From the NCBI GenBank assembly GCA_016508695.1, contig VNKQ01000011.1, positions 1,302,001-1,366,000 of the forward strand: 64,000 nucleotides of DNA. Reading direction: 5' to 3'. The notes under the pieces were generated by a model, which worked only from the letters and a program-made list of their open reading frames with translations, was not told the origin of the DNA and did no database searches. Positions within the stretch are counted from its first letter, which is position 1; the number at the start of each line of letters is the position of its first letter. This document shows, piece after piece, positions 21,387 to 33,683 of the stretch. A program made the translations under genes and the position numbers. This DNA is from Hyphodiscus hymeniophilus (taxonomy: Eukaryota; Ascomycota; Leotiomycetes; Helotiales; Hyphodiscaceae).

Positions 21387-24300
21387 CTATGCGGACTTTT
21401 CGTGTTGGGTAGAGACCCGTTGGAGTGAGACAACTATGAAACAAATTAGCAACGCGAAACCAGAGGAGGGATAAGAGGGGTTGTAACTTACCGAAGTCTT
21501 CCAAGGATCTTTGCTTTTGGTTCTTCTTTGGTGACTTTCCGTGCATGAGGTTGTCGAAACCGGTGCTATCTTGAAGAAGATAGTAAACGCCTCCCATGAT
21601 GCAGAAAACACCGAACGAAAAGATCCAAATACGGACGACAGCGACAATGGAAGTTCGACCACCAACGAAGAACCCGAAGAGACAGAAGAAGGTTGCAAGA
21701 ACGTCGACGACCAAGATAGCGCCAGTCAATTGCCATGAAGGAATCGAAGACCAGAAAGGCCCATTAGCACGCGTGATGAAGATCAGCCAGTTCTCAGTAA
21801 GAGAGATTTCCAAGAAGACAACCTCGTCAAGAATACCGAAATTCTGAACAATACCTCCATCCTGACCGCGAGCAATCATAGTTGTAAGGGTGACCCAGGT
21901 ACCGAGAGCAAGGACGATGCCGAGGAGAACGGACATGCCCCATAATTTAGGTAGGTTCCACTTCACTGGAGTTTTGGAGAATGGAGCATTATCATACGCG
22001 ATGGCGAGTGTAGCGACATCGGCGAAAATGGCAATGAATACGACCAACTCAATATTGAGAGAGCGATTCAAGATAGCGATCCAGAGACCAAGGAAGATTT
22101 CCAAATGAATCGACAAGGCAATTCGGTACACAACGTAGGCGTACATGCGGTGGAAGATCTGGCGAGAAGTCTTGAGAGCATCGATAATAGCACCAAGACC
22201 AGGCGCCAAGAAGACGATATCAGCGGCGGATCGAGCAGCATCAGAAGCACCCTCAACTGCAATACCAGTATCGGCCTTCTTGAGAGATGGAGCATCATTG
22301 ACACCGTCGCCAGTCATAGCAACAAGGTAGCCACGCTGTTGAAGAATCTCAACGACATTGTACTTGTGTTGCGGGAAGACCTCAGCGAATCCATCGGCTG
22401 CCTCGACGAAATCATAGACTTCTGAACCTGGCATATCTCCACCACCACCTAGTCCAAGACGCTCAGCATTGTATACATTGGTACCCAGACCCAATTGACG
22501 AGAGGTTTCGCGAGCAATACCAACGGCATCACCAGTCAACATCTTAATCGAGAGACCCAGAGTCTTGGCTTCATTAATAGTGCGGGCAGTGTCGTGACGA
22601 GGAGGATCGGAGCAAGGCATGATACCAAGGATTTCCCAAGAGCCTTCGCCACGCTTACGAGCGACACCAAGAGATCTAAAACCACGAGTAGCAAATTCTG
22701 CGACCTTATTCTTATACGCTTGATCAATTTCCTCGGGGATGGGGTGATCTTCTTCGACAGTTTTCAAGACGATAAGTGGGGCACCTTTGACGCAGACAAT
22801 GCGCTCGCCTTGCGGTGACTCAACAACGGCTTGAACCTTCTTCGAAACAGGATCGAATGGATGGAACTCAATGACCTTATATTTGGACAAAACAGACTTG
22901 GCACGAGGGTAGTAACGAAGCGCCTTCAAGAAAGCCTTATCGATGGCATCGATCCCCTTCTTCTTGCGAGACGCAGCAAGGCAAGCAGTTAACATGAGAT
23001 CATCCGGCTCAACACCAGGGACGGTGAAAGGTTCAGCAAGAGAGAGTTTGTTCTTTGTCAATGTACCGGTCTTGTCGGAGCAGAGAATTTCAACGCCGGC
23101 GAGAGACTCGATAGCTGAGAGCTTCTGGACAATGGCCTTCTTCTTGGCAAGATATGCAGCACCTACAGCCATGGTAGTGGTAACGACGGCCGGGAGACCG
23201 ACTGGGACACCGATGATAGTAATGGCAAGAGTATACTCTAGGATGGTGACAATTGGATTGGAGCGGTAGAAGGAGGAAATCCAGACAATCAAGTTGGTGA
23301 AGATGACGAGGATCAAAAGCACCGTTCCGATACCGTTCAGCACTTCGGTGAAATGGCCAGTTCCACCGGAAGCTTGGTTCACAAGAGCAGCAGCACGACC
23401 AACAAATGTGTTATCACCAGTAGCAGTAATAACCATGAAGGCCTCACCACGCTTGACACCAGACGAGGCATAGCATTGATCTCCCTTATGTTTGTCGACA
23501 GCGAGGGACTCTCCAGTAATTGCAGATTGATCGACTTGGAGGAAAGCTTCTTCGGTGACAAGGCGGCCGTCCGCGGGAATGATGGTACCCTGGGAAAGAA
23601 CACGTAAGTATATGAAGTTGAGGAATTTTGGGAGGTGCACTTACTTCTTCGATTTGGAGAATGTCGCCAGGAACAACTTCAGGAGCTTCGATCTCAAAGA
23701 GACGGCCATCACGTAGAACGACGGCCTTCAATGCGAGAGTCTTCTTCAATTCGTCGACGATTGAACCGGCCTGGAATTCTTGGATGAAACCAACAGCAGC
23801 GTTCAAGAGTAACAGAGCGCAGATAACACCGAAATCGACCCAGTCCTCTAGACCAGCAGCAAGAACTGCAGCAGCCTATGGATAATAGACTGGTTAGCGA
23901 TAGAGTCTAGTGAATGTATGCAATCGGCATGCCGGACGATCGTGACTGCGGGGTAAAGAGCAGCGGAGGTGGATCTGGGGAATAAAGTTTCAAAGCTGGA
24001 GAAATGAAATAAGAAACACACCTCCATGACGAATTGAATTGGGCCAATGAAGTAACCAAGGAACTTCAAGATCAAGTTCTCCTTTTCCTCCTTCATCTGG
24101 TTCATGCCATACTTCTTGCGACGAGCCAAGACCTCCTGTTCTGTGAGACCAATGCGAGTATCTGTAGCCAACTGATCTTCAGGTACAATGCGTCCTCCAC
24201 CAGGTGTAGTGTCTGCCTCGCCTTCGTCTTCTTCCTGGTGACCATCTTGTGACTCGAGCTCGTCGATTAGAGCGTCCATGTCCTCGTCTTCCTCCTCATC

Positions 24301-24441
24301 TTGGTGGTACGATGGCTTGTAGGCCACAGATTCCGAGTCAGGGTGAAGCTTCTCTTCGAATTCGCCAGACTCGATGTTGGTACTAAGATGATTGGGAGCC
24401 TCGAAAGAGCGCTCGCTCGAGTGCGAAATATGGTCTGCCAT
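21387..24441 (-). CDS. PMA1: Plasma-membrane H+-ATPase (P3A-type)
   Basis: Electrogenic proton pump that energises nutrient uptake, including symporters such as those elsewhere in this window. Four exons: complement(21387..21433, 21492..23589, 23645..23875, 24022..24441), 931 aa. The acidic N-terminus (DEEEDEDMDALIDELESQDG) is typical of fungi. ITGESLAVDKHKGD is the actuator motif. The phosphorylated Asp lies in CSDKTGTLTKNK (about residue 389). MLTGDAVGIARE and AMTGDGVNDAPSLKKAD form the hinge/nucleotide parts. About ten membrane helices are evident. The small last exon adds the regulatory tail LEDFVVSLQRVSTQHEKSA, whose C-terminal Ser/Thr residues match the glucose-activation region of yeast Pma1 (family knowledge). 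All splice phases agree. Confidence 0.97.
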
Positions 24442-26579
24442 CTTGAGGCCGAGCGTCGAGCTCTGCTCTGGCCTTGATTGAAGAAAATAACACCCCTCTC
24501 AAGACGCGAATTATGTATCGGAATGAAACGATGGCAATAAATGAAGGGTCCTAGGAGGAGGTGGACGAGGAGGAGAAGAATTCGCGCTCGGAGGTGATTA
24601 AGAGGGTGAAGGAGAGGAGAGGCTTCGACGTCGAAGTTCGAAGAGACGAACGGCGGAGGTGGAAAGAGAAGGGACGTTTGAGGAAGCTCCAATCATGATG
24701 TCCAATGTTAGCGGGGAATTAGTAGCTCGAAACGAAACGAAAAAACGGCTCGCTTATCAGAAAACCATCTCCAAAGGATTTCCCCACTCTCGTCAAACTT
24801 ACCTTACCTTATGCTTGAGCTGATCTTTTTCTACCAGTCTAAATCCTATACCTTTGCAAGGAGTCTGCTCATCGTCCAGATTTAATACCGTGAGACTCCA
24901 AACAGCTTCAAATATTCTAAAATACATCAACTTCTCTTACTGCTTCGTTACGTGTTTAATGCTAAGCAGAATGTTTAAATCAAAACTACCGAAATTCTGC
25001 AAGTAGCAGTACAAATAGCAATGATTTTCTATCGGGCATACGGGTAGAATTGCAAAAGCGACTGACCTATTTCGGCTTGATTTTATCTTGGATTATGCGA
25101 TGTCTGTACCGATGTGGAGGCTCAGAAACTCATGGTATTTCCAATGATCTACCAAACGCCTTCTCCTGCAAGGTGTTGGATCAGCCTTCCACGCATCTGC
25201 TTACGATGGCCTTAGATTTGTAAGTCATCGACTAATAACCTCTTGTGTCTTCAATTATCGCTATCAAGATGTCGTTGAGATCTTTCAAGCCTTTCCAAAT
25301 CCAGATTCAATCATACAACCGCGTTTCCAACTAGTGCATGAGAAGGGGGGAAACAATCTTATCCTATCTGTTTACAGATTGAGTAAGGCTCAATTGGTGG
25401 ACTCGGTTGGCCCAGTTTGGTATCGCCAAGCACGCGAGATGGACGACTCAAAGATCCTAAGACTCTGTACTCCATCGATTTCATGTAGGACCGCTGTTCC
25501 ATGATATATTGCTTAGCCTTCCTGGTATTGATCTTCGTGGAAGCCAAGGGCAGACATAAAGACATGGAATGGAAAGTCGAGACAACTCATTGAATCATCA
25601 AACGAAACGAAACATTGTGAAAGTGCTTCCAAAACCGAAGCTCAGCAACCCCGATATCTTCTCCCACTCCATGATATTCGTCACATCTCACTGTCATTCA
25701 CAGAAGACTGGTCAAAATCAAACATCTGGTCTCAAGGGTTCATCCACTCTAAAAGTCTTGGCGGCCATTGGTGGTACAAATGTAACCATTACAAGACTCT
25801 AGAAATACGTCCCAGCGTTCTAGACAACGGGGACGGGAGAAGAGTGGAACTACGAACGGGAATGCTTATTTCTGGGATTGTAAATACAGTATTGTGGAGG
25901 TCCATTTCTGGCTCTGAGATCGCTTCGCCACGGAATCAGACAACGGGTGCGCCGATTTGATTGGCCGTGTGAAGTTCGGACCCCCAAGTCTCACGAGGAA
26001 TGAATTGATCACAAGCGGGTCCTTCGAGAGCCATGAACTGGATGATGAAAATGCTTCAAGGGTGGTAGGAGTTGCATACTGGATCCAAATCTGGGCACTT
26101 CTTCTATATACCAAAAACAAGCCCTCTCATATGAATGACAAGTCTAGATCCCCCCCCCCAAGCAACGGCATCAAACTGTACCTCCATGATTACCGGGATC
26201 TAGGGGATTTCGTCAAGTCATCATATCGTCGTCGAACCATAGACACTGCAACACGCCGTCTTGAAGGGTTCGGGCCAAGAGCGGTGCCGGTTTTCCAAAT
26301 TCGCTCAGGACATCAGCACCGATCTTTCCGCCGAAACGAACAATGAGCGCGACGGGGTTAGGAAGGCTGTCCCACTCCAAGATATCGGCAGTGACCTATG
26401 ACGGTGTTTGAGAAAAACCTCGATGACCTTGCGTTTGATAACTCAAAACGACATCAATGCCCAACAGTACTACATCCTGGGCACGCACATAGATATCGGT
26501 AAGCAAAAGCAAAAAGAAACTGGCTACAGAGTTCAAAGGATCTAGATTCGTAAATTCATCATTATATAGTACATTTATA
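24442..26579. other. Long upstream region of PMA1, with an orphan conserved-looking reading frame
   Basis: About 2.1 kb separate PMA1 from the next permease. The first part should be the long PMA1 promoter and leader. I found no recognised gene. One minus-strand stretch at about 26206-26391 reads as protein-like sequence (see separate entry). A run of nine C bases lies at about 26150-26159. Confidence 0.4.
26206..26391 (-). other. Unassigned protein-like open stretch, possible last exon or gene remnant
   Basis: On the minus strand, after a plausible acceptor (CATAG) at about 26392, an open stretch of about 60 codons encodes VTADILEWDSLPNPVALI followed by VRFGGKIGADVLSEFGK and ends DDDMMT-stop. 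Composition looks like a folded protein. An upstream open stretch (VRAQDVVLLGID, about 26450-26490) could be a preceding exon. I recognise no family and could not find a convincing start, so it may be a small gene, an exon or a relic. Confidence 0.25.
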
Positions 26580-28454
26580 TCAGACGGTACTTTGTTTCCT
26601 AGACCGTTGGCCGGGAGGCTGTAGCAGCTCCTTCAACGGGCCCGTGTACCTCCTCCTTCCGCGGATCATCCAATCGCCGACCAAAAGTATACACAGGGCC
26701 ACGAAGACCGGCCCAGCATAGTTCATGTTCAGCGCCGTGACGGGGATGGTCGTTGGGAACGGCACGAATATACAAACAAAGGTGCCGAAAAGTATCGAGT
26801 AGATATTTATCGCCATTCCCCAGCGGCCTAGTGTCCAGGGACCGAAAACTATGGGCTCGGGATCCGTGGCGACGTTCCAGCGTTTGATGACGAGGAGCAC
26901 GATGGGGATTAGGTACGAGATGTAGAGAGAAGCTGTGCTGAGGGCCAGGATTGCGGAGAGGGCGGTCGTGGACGCTATATTTATGAGGGAGAGGAGGACC
27001 ACGGTGAAGGAGACGAGTCCTATGGCGCGGAAGGGGACGTGGTAGTTGGGATCTACCTTGGAGAAGAATTCGGAATATGGGAGGCCGCCATCACGGGCGA
27101 AAGCCCACGTCAGGCGGGATACTGAGGCTACGACGCCGATATTCGAAGCAAATCCGATGAGGGTGATGGCTGATTGCATTGCCGTTGCTGCTTTGACCGA
27201 GCCAGTGGCTTGGTAGAAGATCTCGATGATGGGGTAGCCGGTTGGGGAGGTGAGAGCGTTCTGGACGTTGCCGATACAGAAGAGGAGCACGAGGATGAAG
27301 ATGAACGCGAGACCGCCGTTGATCGCGATTGTTTGCACGAGAATCTTCGGAATGACTGTCGACGCATTGCGTACTTCTTCACTCATGTGGATGGCTCCGT
27401 CGAAGCCTATGCAGGTACGTTAGCAAGCGTGAGGCTCATGCAGGGTCCGAAGACGTACCTATAAAGCAATATGTTACGGTCAACATGCCCAGACACCAGG
27501 AAATTCCATCGCTTTTCCATCCACCTTCATTTAAAAGTTCCGTGAAGACGAATTCCGGCGTGCTCCGTGGGGCGAGAAGTACGAGAGGGACAATCAAGGC
27601 GATGAAAAACGTCACATGCATTATGCCGCCGAACAGTTGGATGAGAGGGAGTGCTTTGATGCCGTAGACGTTTACGCCAAAGGATAAGAACATCACAGCC
27701 CACATGATTAAGGATCCATGCCATCGCTGAGGAATATAATCCGGATTGTTCAAAACGCAAAGTCCCTGAATTTGAGTAGCGACGAGAAAACAGACACTGG
27801 TGACTGCGGCTTGCCAGCCAAAGACGGTGATCCATCCTATTACACGCTATCAATATCAATCGCTGGCCAAAAAGAGTTCTGCCCTACCTTGCATCCAGGT
27901 AATAAACGCTTTTATCTTTGGGGGTGCGAAGATTGCGGTCCAATGGTACTGTGCTCCAGCGATTGGACATATTGAAGCCATTTCAGCCAGCGAGAGGGCG
28001 GTAGCCATAGTTCCTGTTATCGAGAGGATCATTCCCCATACTAGAGAAGCAGGTCCTCCATTCTCCAACCCTGGAGTGAATCCGCTGTATTCCCAGTCAA
28101 CAAGTATCCCAAGATATGGTAGAAGTGACCAGTTCTCTCTCACCTCGCAATTGATTCCCATGATGCCAGCAACGTAAGCGATAGTGCGAGGATGGAGAGG
28201 GAGCCAAAGTTACGCTTTAACACAGCTTGCTCAGCAGTGAACCTGGTGGTAGCGAAATGAAATGGATTTTCGCCCCTTGAACGTACGTTCATTTGCTGCT
28301 GTGGACTCCCAATGTGATTCACCAAATGGCCCCCATCAGTGCGCTCCGCGTCGGATCGGGTTCTGCTTCGACTCTGCTGGATGGAGATGGAGTCGCGGGG
28401 TGATTTGGAGGGCATGACGGACATCTCGATGGTATCGCGGCTCTGATCCGACAT
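26580..28454 (-). CDS. Amino-acid/GABA-type permease (APC superfamily)
   Basis: Predicted plasma-membrane or intracellular amine/amino-acid transporter with about 12 helices, 570 aa. Four exons: complement(26580..27406, 27459..27836, 27888..28084, 28144..28454); introns of 52, 51 and 59 nt keep phase throughout. Family landmarks: FGSLSILALSLTLLASWE then NGGPASLVWG in helix 1, SLAEMASICPIAGAQYHW in helix 2-3, and GFDGAIHMSEEVRNAS then PKILV near helix 6, the sequence characteristic of fungal choline/GABA permeases (Hnm1/Uga4-like). Lys/Ser-rich N-terminal and Arg-rich C-terminal tails face the cytosol. A pair of GATAAG motifs lies about 305 bp upstream of the start, consistent with nitrogen regulation. 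Specific substrate not assignable. Confidence 0.92.
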
Positions 28455-28711
28455 GGTGTCGGGATGTCGCCCTTTTTTTTTTCAGCCGGTGGCACGATGG
28501 GCGAGGGAACGATCGCAGTCGTGCTCAACGGTGGACCAGGCACGACTGCGATTCTCTATAGGAATATGGTAGCAATAGACATATGTGGTGGGAATGAGGC
28601 GGAAGAGCACTCCGTATATTGTGCATGACGAAGGAGGAAGAGTCGGAGGAGGAAGTACTCGTAGGGGAGGTGGCAGGACGGAAGAGTTTCATTCGGGGTT
28701 GCGCATGCATG

Positions 28712-28716
<5 letters not shown>

Positions 28717-28745
<29 letters not shown>
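28717..28745. repeat. CA dinucleotide microsatellite
   Basis: About 14 uninterrupted CA units follow a CATGCATGCGCG stretch with alternating purine-pyrimidine character. Confidence 0.9.
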
Positions 28746-28756
28746 GCTGCAGGCAT

Positions 28757-28770
28757 GATAAGATGATAAG
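28757..28770 (+). promoter_or_regulatory. Tandem GATAAG motifs upstream of permease
   Basis: Two GATAAG hexamers in direct orientation, at 28757-28762 and 28765-28770, separated by two bases, about 305 bp upstream of the permease start (gene on minus strand). Closely spaced GATA pairs are typical of AreA/NIT2-responsive promoters in filamentous fungi (known). Their function here is inferred. Confidence 0.5.
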
Positions 28771-29872
28771 GTAACGAGCGGGTAGAAGAGGAGTTTGACC
28801 AAGCCCCCCACACCATACTCGACTCGAGTCTCGAGTACAGCACGATACAATACAATAATACATTACGGCGACTGGACCGATTCGACTTGATCCGAGACCC
28901 GACAGACCAGCATCCACCAGCAGTACTACTCGGCACCGACACTGCACCAGAAGGGCAGAAAATACCTTGATCACATAAGAGATTCAGGATGAAGGTCTAC
29001 AGTATCACTCTAGTTTCTACTCTCTACACTCTACTTCGTCAACGCCATAAAGGCCGCACAAATAACATTGCCCATGCGACAAGCAAGCCATTCTCATCTT
29101 GCCCTACCATTAACCTCCGTATACGGTATGCCATACCCTACTCGAGTACTTGTACCATAAGCATCCCTACCATGCCATGCCTTCCACCCCTGGACTCGCT
29201 GAGTACAGTACAGTAGCTCGCATAGGACCGCTAACCAGCCGTCACAGGGAATAATAAGGAAGACTTCTGTACCTCTTTTGTACCTCTTTTGTACCTTACT
29301 CAAGACACTGGAGTTGGAATTATTGGACTACTCTACTCCGCAGAGGAGAAAGAGAGGGACTCGGATTCACAAATCAGTGCAGTGCAGATCAGTACAGTAA
29401 GTAGTACTGAGAACCTAAGAAAGGCAGTAGATTTGCAGCGGGGGAGGGGAGGAGGATGGATCAGATAGATCATAGATCTTAGGGGACCCCGTCACCCAGT
29501 TAGTCACCCAGTTTTTCCATCTTTGTTCTTGACAGGAAAGACTCGGACCGCACTGTGTCCTGGACCCTGGTGGCCGTGTACTGTATGTACCCTTGTGCCC
29601 CTGAGAGTTGAGTCCTGACTTACTCGGCTTGCCCTCACGGTTCGGCTCTCTCGCTCTCTCTGTCTCTCTGTCTCTCTCCCTCTTTCATTTCATCCGTCTG
29701 TCCTCTTCTATTTCACTCTCACTATCACAGTCTCACACATAAACACACACATCTCCTATCCTCTTAACACAACCGTGGCGGGTGAAACGAGCACCGATAG
29801 TACCCACCCACTTAGGCATTATTCGGCTCCCTCTACTCCCTTTCCTCACCAGATTTCAAATAAACCAACAGC

Positions 29873-29898
29873 CACCACCACCACCACCACCACCACCA
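29873..29898. repeat. ACC trinucleotide microsatellite
   Basis: About eight consecutive CCA/ACC units lie in noncoding sequence. The tract creates spurious proline, histidine or threonine runs in overlapping frames. Confidence 0.85.
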
Positions 29899-30746
29899 GG
29901 AGGTCCAGCACTTTACCCTCTCTTCACCCTTCTCCGTCCTCACCAGCCAATCCTCAGGACGCACTCTCCCTCCGTGACTCCGTCCCCTGGGTCTCATACT
30001 CTCGAGTCTCGACTTGTCCTCGGGCCCCGTCACACCCGATCACCTTCCTTTTCAAGTGCCCTGCCCCGACACCCCTGTGTGTTGCAGATGTGGCGGTGCA
30101 ATCCGATACTCCAACCATCTGCAATTGGGTCCAGAGTCCAGACATGCATTGCGACTTTGCGAGGGCACAGCACCCCCGAATCCCGATCGGATCAGTGGTG
30201 CGTGAATGCGTGATATCCCGTAGATAGGGTAAGGAGGATCACCCAGATAGGGTAAGGTACAGTAGATACTGCTCCGTAGAGAAGATATGCTACAGTAGCA
30301 CGGCAACCTAGGCCGAAGATAAATGCTCGTGCTCATGGTTACTGTAAGTCTGTATGCGATACTCATCTCATGTCATGCTCGAGTCCCTGCAGTGCCCTGG
30401 AACAATCGATGATTTGCTGCTTACTCTCTTGCTTGCTCTCGTACTTGGCGGTCTCATTGCTGCTCCTTTCCCCTTTGCCCTCCCTCTAACTCCCCCTCTC
30501 CCCCTCCCCCCCTCCTTACTACTCGTAATACACCCTACTACACCGTACACGACACTACCTGCTCTTTGTACTACTGCACTCCCTGCGCATATCATCCCAT
30601 CTCATCTGCCATCTGCTCAGAATGCTTGGCGTTTTGGTTGGGGCTCGCAGCTAAAGGTCGATCGGTCCACGCTGACGAGCAGCTAACCCCCCCCCCATCA
30701 CCCGTCGGCGCAGTGTTCTAAAACCCCAACTTCACCACAACTTCCA

Positions 30747-32008
30747 ATGTCGGGAGCTGGCACCCTGCCACCGCTCTTCATCATCACTGATGATGATCGC
30801 GGCGGCTATGTCTGCGTCGTGCTCTACACTCTGCTCATTCTCATGCTGGTGACTGTCGTTGCCCGCCTCTTCACGAGATGGTACATCGTGCGCTTCATCA
30901 AGTCGGACGACATCCTGCTCGCACTTGCAATGGTACGCACTGCGACCCCATCTCCCCCGACCCAGACTGATCGTCCCCAGGTGTTGGGCATTGTACAGAG
31001 TGTAATCGTGCAATTGGCGGTCAATCATGGCTTGGGGAAGAAGCGAGCCATTATATCAGATAGCTCTTTTGGCGTGTATGAAAAGGTACTATGGCGTGTC
31101 CCAGAGTCGCTCATTTTCACGTCCACCGCGTCTAACGCAACATCAGTACGAATATGCCGCTCAGATACTTGTCGTGGCGACGATAGCATGCAGCAAGATA
31201 TCGCTCGCTCTCCTCGTCAAGAGCTTGATGACCGAGGGGTACTCGATGATAGCGAGCAAAACTTTGATCGGAGTGATCATTACCTGGGCATTCTCCTCAA
31301 TCATGGCACTCGCCTTCAGATGTGGGCTACCTCGGCCATGGGAGTTCACCGAGAAATGCATCAATCAGGTATGCCATCTTTATACATTAATAGATTCGCC
31401 CTGACGTGATTAAGGGAGCTTTATACCGATCGATAGCAGCCTTTAACATCATCACCGACGCCGCCTTGATCCTACTTCCCTGCACGGTTTTCTGGAAAGT
31501 CCAAGTATCGCGATCGAAAAGATGGCGCATTCTGGCTTTGTTCGCAACGAGGATTATTGTCTGCGCCGCAACCGCTGTCCAGATACACTATTTTAACGTA
31601 CTGGTCAAGTCCTCCGATAAGACGTGGGCGAATATCAACTCTAGCATGTGGGAACAGTGCGTATCCCTCCCCTCTCTCACAGCACTAATTAACCCCCCCA
31701 GAGCAGTGATGAACCTCAGCATAATCGCAACCGCCATCCCCTCCCTCGGCCGCCTCATCGTCGAGCTCCAACCCGCCGTCAACGCCTTCGCCATCACCGA
31801 GCACCACGGCACGCGGACGGGCGGCGACAAGTACGCGCTGTCCTCGTTCGCGGGCCGCTTTCCGCAGCACTACACGCTGGAGCACGAACTGGGGACGCGG
31901 ACGAGCGTCAGGGGCGCGAGGAGGCAGTCGAGCAAGGCGGACTCGGAGAGTACGCAGGGCCTGCGGCAGAACATGATACAGCAGACGATCGATTTTAAGA
32001 TTTATTGA
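30747..32008 (+). CDS. Fungal rhodopsin-domain integral membrane protein (PTH11-like group)
   Basis: Seven-helix membrane protein of the fungal-specific family often annotated as a rhodopsin domain. Five exons: 30747..30932, 30981..31085, 31147..31368, 31415..31656, 31702..32008; 353 aa. Signature pieces: ARLFTRWYIVRFIKSDDILL after helix 1, NHGLGKK, the helix ending TLIGVIITWAFSSIMALAF, then AAFNIITDAALILLP, and a last helix AVMNLSIIATAIPSLGRL. No N-terminal CFEM domain is visible. The fourth intron (31657-31701, 45 nt) is a stop-free multiple of three, so unspliced mRNA would keep frame with 15 extra residues. The soluble tail is Arg/Ser-rich. Family members include pathogenicity receptors such as Pth11, but most are uncharacterised, so no ligand is proposed. 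Confidence 0.85.
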
Positions 32009-33683
32009 CTTATGATATAATGAAACGAGAATGATGGCCTAGGGTATCGCGTCCCGTCTTGGTGATTCCACTTGTGAGGGGGAAGGGGGCTGATGCTACG
32101 AAGAGTTCTCGCTCAAGTGAGCCGACCTACTGTTGCGGTCTTAGAGTCCTGGGCACCTGCGACGGCAGGAGGTAGGAGGATCCAGTATTGCAGTACTGAA
32201 ACTAGGGATGAAGGAGACGGACCGTGGTTCTTCTCTCACTACCTTATACGTACAAGGTCTTCCATTTACATGTAGCCCGCCTGCCTAAGGCCCTGGACAC
32301 GTAACAGGGAGTCCAGACCTCACTCCGATCCGCCCATCCTTTTCGCGCGTGAGAATTTGAGAGCTCGTCACATATACGTGGCAGGTCTCGATATGAGACC
32401 ACCAGACTGAGATTTCGCCGTCCTTCAAGATACCGCCATGTATCGACGGTGTAAATATCCAGACGGCTTATTGACGTAGACGACGCAGGAAATCGTCTTA
32501 AAATCCAGCACGCTCCACAACACGATACAATACGACTTCATCCCATGCCATCCCATCCCATTCCATCCCTCTGAATCCCCGAACCTTGAACGTCTATTCA
32601 TCCATCCCGCCAATCATCCATCCGCCCTCCTTTCAAACACCGTGACCACCATCTCGCCATCTCGCCGCCCCAGTCCCACTCGCACCACCCTCCAAGACTG
32701 CATAGCGCGAGGACATGAAGGGGGATGGATATCGGCGTGGCGTATCGGCGGGGCAGGACTCGATAAGGTACCTACCTAGCCATTCATCAATACCGTGCCA
32801 CGCCCTGCACTTTTCGTTTTTCTTTCCTTTCCTTTCCTTTCCTTTCCTCTCCTCTCCTTTCCTTTGGATGAAGACAGCTCATGCAGGGAGGACAGATCCT
32901 CGAGAACATGGGAACGATCCATGGAGTGGGCTTTCGATTACCGCCTCCGGACTGCCATCAATGGACGGGGATGTTATGGGATTGCGTGATTGCGTTGGGA
33001 GGAGAGATGGGATACGGGCTTGCTAGCGTAGGGATCATGACGATGAGAGAGAGAGAGAGACGGAAACATGGTGAGTTTGGTATCAGTACGAAGTGGGAGA
33101 TGTTATAGCGACTTAAGAGATCTGTATTCGTACGCCCAAGTCGTGAAGGATGAGGTTGACATGGTTGTTTGAGGAACAGATTTCTACCCTCTTGATTTGT
33201 ACTGAGAATTCTCCTCTGCTTCAATGAATGGATCGCGACGCTGCTTCAGTTTATCGTTCATGAATTCCCAAGCATGGCCCTAGACGTGGCAAGCTTACTT
33301 CGTAGGACCTTTTTCGAGTCGGAGCTAATCACTTGACTCTTGCGCCTGTGAAGAGTAACGTTCTTACTTATTCGGGCAACTATGCCAGCAGGTCTCGAAG
33401 AGGAACGCCAGTAGAGACCTCGTTCGATCAAAGGTTTTAAAGTCTTGGTTAGGCAGACATGACATTAAGACCGCGAGACCCCAATCCTCAGAAGCGTAAG
33501 AAGTCTGGATGAGGCATGTCCATTTTCAAGTATAATAGGGACTCTCCCCAGATCAATGCATGTTTACTACTCCTAGTCAGATTCCGAGGGTATCATCGCG
33601 CCATATATCAGACCCCCAGTTCCAAAATCGTACATAGTTGGTCTGGCCAAATATCAGCCAGTTCCAACGCCTCACATCAGCCA
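32009..33683. other. Convergent spacer, 1.7 kb, microsatellite-rich
   Basis: No supported gene. It contains a CCTTT/CCTCT pentanucleotide tract at about 32821-32862 and a short GA tract near 33047-33060. Confidence 0.45.
32821..32862. repeat. CCTTT pentanucleotide microsatellite
   Basis: About eight CCTTT or CCTCT units in tandem. Confidence 0.85.

Larger units (their letters stand above)
28455..30746. other. Divergent spacer, 2.3 kb, microsatellite-rich
   Basis: Upstream of both the permease and the rhodopsin-domain gene. It holds a CA tract (28717-28745), a CT/GT-rich zone near 29640-29760, an ACC trinucleotide tract near 29873-29898 and C-runs near 30490-30530. Open frames of 100-150 codons around 29775-30227 overlap in several frames and reflect low-complexity sequence; I do not call them genes. 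Confidence 0.45.

Noticed and set aside
29775..30227. Overlapping open frames of 140-150 codons on both strands
   Set aside because: They coincide with ACC/CT-rich low-complexity sequence, overlap in several frames, and show no domain or splice structure.
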